Shown here: positions 4,641 through 7,500 of the stretch, piece by piece | Position numbering within the stretch: position 1 is the stretch's first letter | How the letters are laid out: every line of letters starts with the position of its first letter | NCBI GenBank assembly: GCA_019084405.1 | Contig: JAHRFX010000001.1 | Coordinates: 1-7,500, forward strand | DNA: 7,500 bases | Source: Methanobacterium sp. | Lineage (GTDB): Archaea > Methanobacteriota > Methanobacteria > Methanobacteriales > Methanobacteriaceae | Direction: 5' to 3' | The notes under the pieces: model-generated | Told to the model about the DNA's origin: nothing | What the model saw: only the letters and a program-made list of their open reading frames with translations | The model's database searches: none | Translations under genes and position numbers: made by a program

Positions 4641-6203
4641 ATGTTAAAAGAACACCACGTCGTGTTGAAAAATCCACACCAGGTAGATATACGATTCGCA
4701 TCATGCTATCCTAATTTATATCGTACTGCCATGTCTTCACTGGGTTTTCATATTATTTATCAATTTCTTAACTCCCGGGAGGATGTATGGTGTGAAAGAG
4801 TGGTTTACCCTTACCACCGCAGCCTGGAATCATCCACCCCCCTTAAAAACTTTGATATAGTTAGTTTTTCCCTGCAATATGAACAGGATTACTTCCATCT
4901 TTTGGAAATGCTGGAAAAAGGTGGTGTTCCCTACCGGAAAAAAGACCGTAACCAGAACCATCCTTTAGTTATTGCTGGAGGACCCTGTGCCACCGCCAAT
5001 CCCCTGCCCTTATCCCCTTTTGTGGATTTATTTATTGTAGGGGAGGCAGAAGTAATCATGGATGAGTTATTAGATACCTATCTGGAACTGGATGATCCTA
5101 AGGAAGAAATTGATGCTTTTAAAGAAATTAAAGGAGTATATGTTCCAGATAATCCGGTGAAAAAAGCTTTGGTAAAGGATATGGACCAGGCCTGCCACCC
5201 CATTTACCAGGTGGTTCCGGAAACTGATGATAAAAATTTAATACCTGCCCTGGGATCCTCCTTTTTACTCGGGGTTTCCCGGGGCTGTACCCGGGGTTGT
5301 CGTTTCTGCATGGCCGGATATTTATACCGTCCCCGCCGGGAAGCGTCTTTAAATAAGCTTTTTAAAATTGCAGAAAAAGGCTATGATGCCACCGGACTCC
5401 GAAAAATAGCATTAATTGGTGCTGCAGTTTCTGATTACTCCCGCATAGATGAGTTGTGTTCTGGTCTTTTAGAAAGGGGTTTTAAAGTGGGCACACCTTC
5501 TTTAAGGATTGAATCTATAACATCAGGTACTCTGGAATCCTTACAGGAAAGTGGCCTTAAAACCATAACCCTGGCCCCTGAATCTGTGTGGAAAGTTAGA
5601 AAGAGTTTAAATAAACCGGTTAGTGATGAAAAAACTATAAACGTGGTTAAAAAAGCTTTGCATATGGGTATGAATATTAAAATGTATTTTTTATCTGGCT
5701 CCCCTTTTGAAACTTATGAGGATACAAAGGAGCTGGTTATTATGATGAAGGACCTCTTAAAGCTCTCTCCCCGTAGGAATGCTATACGTTTTAGTGTTAA
5801 CCCGCTGATTCCCAAACCCCACACCCCTTTCCAGTGGGAAGGTTATGATGTAAAAGAAATGAAGTCCCGTTTAAACTATATCAAATCCCAGCTTAAGGGT
5901 TATCCCCTCAAGGTGGATAGTCCCCGTTCCGGGCTAATCCAGTATGTGCTTTCTACAGGAGGTTTAGAAGTGGCAGATTTAATTGAAAAATCATATAAAA
6001 ATCAGTTATCCTTCCGGGACTGGTTACCTTATTCAACTAGAAAAGACTTTGGTCCGGAATTACCCTGGAAAAATATTGATGTGGGTTTAAGAGCAGATTT
6101 CTTAAAAGAAGAATATGATAAAATGAAAGAAGGAGAAATAACTCCCTGGTGTGAAGAAGCACCCTGTTATAATTGTTCATCATCTAAATCATTATGTAAA
6201 TAA
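4641..6203 (+). CDS. Radical SAM protein with B12-binding-like N-terminal domain, 520 residues
   Basis: A radical SAM enzyme of unknown reaction. Cysteines 216, 220 and 223 (CTRGCRFC) form the CxxxCxxC site that binds the [4Fe-4S] cluster and S-adenosylmethionine. The region before it (about 10-150) looks like the Rossmann-type domain found in B12-binding radical SAM proteins, with the block GGPCATANPLPLSPFVDL leading to GEAE (134-137). However, the DxHxxG cobalamin motif is absent, so B12 binding is doubtful. The C-terminus has C504, C509, C512 and C519 (C-x4-C-x2-C-x6-C), which could hold a second metal centre. Overall order and ending resemble the family known as TIGR03960, whose role is unsettled. 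The start is ATG 4641, because an in-frame TAA lies two codons upstream and RFASCYPNLYR follows early. No ribosome site is visible, so the mRNA may be leaderless. Confidence 0.85.
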   Translation: MLKEHHVVLKNPHQVDIRFASCYPNLYRTAMSSLGFHIIYQFLNSREDVWCERVVYPYHRSLESSTPLKNFDIVSFSLQYEQDYFHLLEMLEKGGVPYRKKDRNQNHPLVIAGGPCATANPLPLSPFVDLFIVGEAEVIMDELLDTYLELDDPKEEIDAFKEIKGVYVPDNPVKKALVKDMDQACHPIYQVVPETDDKNLIPALGSSFLLGVSRGCTRGCRFCMAGYLYRPRREASLNKLFKIAEKGYDATGLRKIALIGAAVSDYSRIDELCSGLLERGFKVGTPSLRIESITSGTLESLQESGLKTITLAPESVWKVRKSLNKPVSDEKTINVVKKALHMGMNIKMYFLSGSPFETYEDTKELVIMMKDLLKLSPRRNAIRFSVNPLIPKPHTPFQWEGYDVKEMKSRLNYIKSQLKGYPLKVDSPRSGLIQYVLSTGGLEVADLIEKSYKNQLSFRDWLPYSTRKDFGPELPWKNIDVGLRADFLKEEYDKMKEGEITPWCEEAPCYNCSSSKSLCK

Positions 6204-6250
6204 AACATAACTCAAAAAGTAGTGCCTTTTTATAATATTTAAATTAAGTT

Positions 6251-6256
6251 AGGTGA
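6251..6256 (+). promoter_or_regulatory. Ribosome binding site of the first aminotransferase gene
   Basis: AGGTGA, five bases before ATG 6262. It fixes the start. The 58-bp spacer before it also has a T tract (6224-6228) followed by an AT-rich TATA-like stretch, so a terminator plus a new promoter, or simple readthrough from the radical SAM gene, are both possible. Confidence 0.65.
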
Positions 6257-6261
6257 ATTAA

Positions 6262-7377
<1,116 letters not shown>

Positions 7378-7386
7378 AATATGTTT

Positions 7387-7394
7387 AGGAAGGA
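7387..7394 (+). promoter_or_regulatory. Ribosome binding site of the second aminotransferase gene
   Basis: AGGAAGGA, five bases before ATG 7400, within the 22-bp gap between the two aminotransferase genes. There is no room for a separate promoter, which supports cotranscription. Confidence 0.6.
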
Positions 7395-7399
7395 TTTTT

Positions 7400-7500
7400 A
7401 TGAAATATAAATTTTCAGATAGGATGTCCCATATACCTCCTTCCTTTGTCCGGGAAATATTAAAGGTAACTGAGAGTCCAGAAATAATATCTTTTGCCGG
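7400..7500 (+). CDS. N-terminal fragment of a LysN/ARO8-type aminotransferase, cut by the window edge
   Basis: Only 33 codons are present. They read MKYKFSDRM, then HIPPSFVREILKVTE and PEIISFAG, the usual opening of class I/II aminotransferases of the LysN/ARO8 group (2-aminoadipate, aromatic or branched-chain amino acid aminotransferases), in which R-E-I-L-K precedes the ISFAGG substrate loop. The catalytic lysine and all PLP contacts lie beyond the window, so the substrate cannot be judged. The start is well supported by AGGAAGGA five bases upstream. The gene follows the aminotransferase at 6262-7377 on the same strand with 22 bp between them, so the pair is likely cotranscribed. It differs in sequence from its neighbour at the N-terminus, so it is not an evident recent duplicate. 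Confidence 0.72.
   Translation, partial: MKYKFSDRMSHIPPSFVREILKVTESPEIISFA

Noticed and set aside
6224..6240. Terminator after the radical SAM gene
   Set aside because: A run of only five T followed by mixed A/T; too weak to separate from ordinary AT-rich spacer.

Overview
The window looks like chromosomal DNA of a methanogenic archaeon, most probably of the order Methanobacteriales. The grounds are two small proteins with archaeal class III (type IV prepilin-like) signal peptides, an STT3/AglB oligosaccharyltransferase, a phosphopantetheine adenylyltransferase of the archaeal/eukaryotic type, TATA boxes and archaeal-style Shine-Dalgarno sites, AT-rich spacers, and an aminotransferase resembling those of methanogens. 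The genus cannot be fixed from sequence reading alone.

Region 1 (about 1-3210) is AT-rich and looks like an accessory, cell-surface module. On the minus strand, running off the left edge, lies a gene for a small winged-helix-like protein that appears split by a +1 frameshift near 373 (53-residue front part, then a 3' part in another frame). Divergent from it, after a 159-bp promoter region with two inverted repeats, are two tiny plus-strand genes (694-885 and 897-1079) for class III signal-peptide proteins, probably pilin-like subunits. They meet, tail to tail and with a 14-bp overlap, a minus-strand aglB-type gene (1066-3207). Its catalytic-site motifs are mostly intact, but the WWDYG motif reads EWSYG. 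The second pilin-like protein carries two N-glycosylation sequons, so enzyme and possible substrate are neighbours.

Region 2 (3340-4352) is a minus-strand housekeeping pair: coaD (coenzyme A synthesis), then, with a GTGA overlap, a YjjX/DUF84 inosine/xanthosine triphosphatase (nucleotide-pool cleaning).

Region 3 (4641-7500, plus strand) begins after a 288-bp divergent spacer containing an imperfect direct repeat. It holds a 520-residue radical SAM protein of the kind with an N-terminal B12-binding-like fold, a 371-residue class I/II aminotransferase that may be MfnC of methanofuran synthesis, and the first 33 codons of a second aminotransferase of the LysN/ARO8 type. The two aminotransferase genes are 22 bp apart and probably cotranscribed.

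No rRNA, tRNA, CRISPR array, transposase or attachment site was seen. The most unusual parts are the split regulator-like gene with its palindromic promoter, and the pilin-like pair next to a motif-variant oligosaccharyltransferase.
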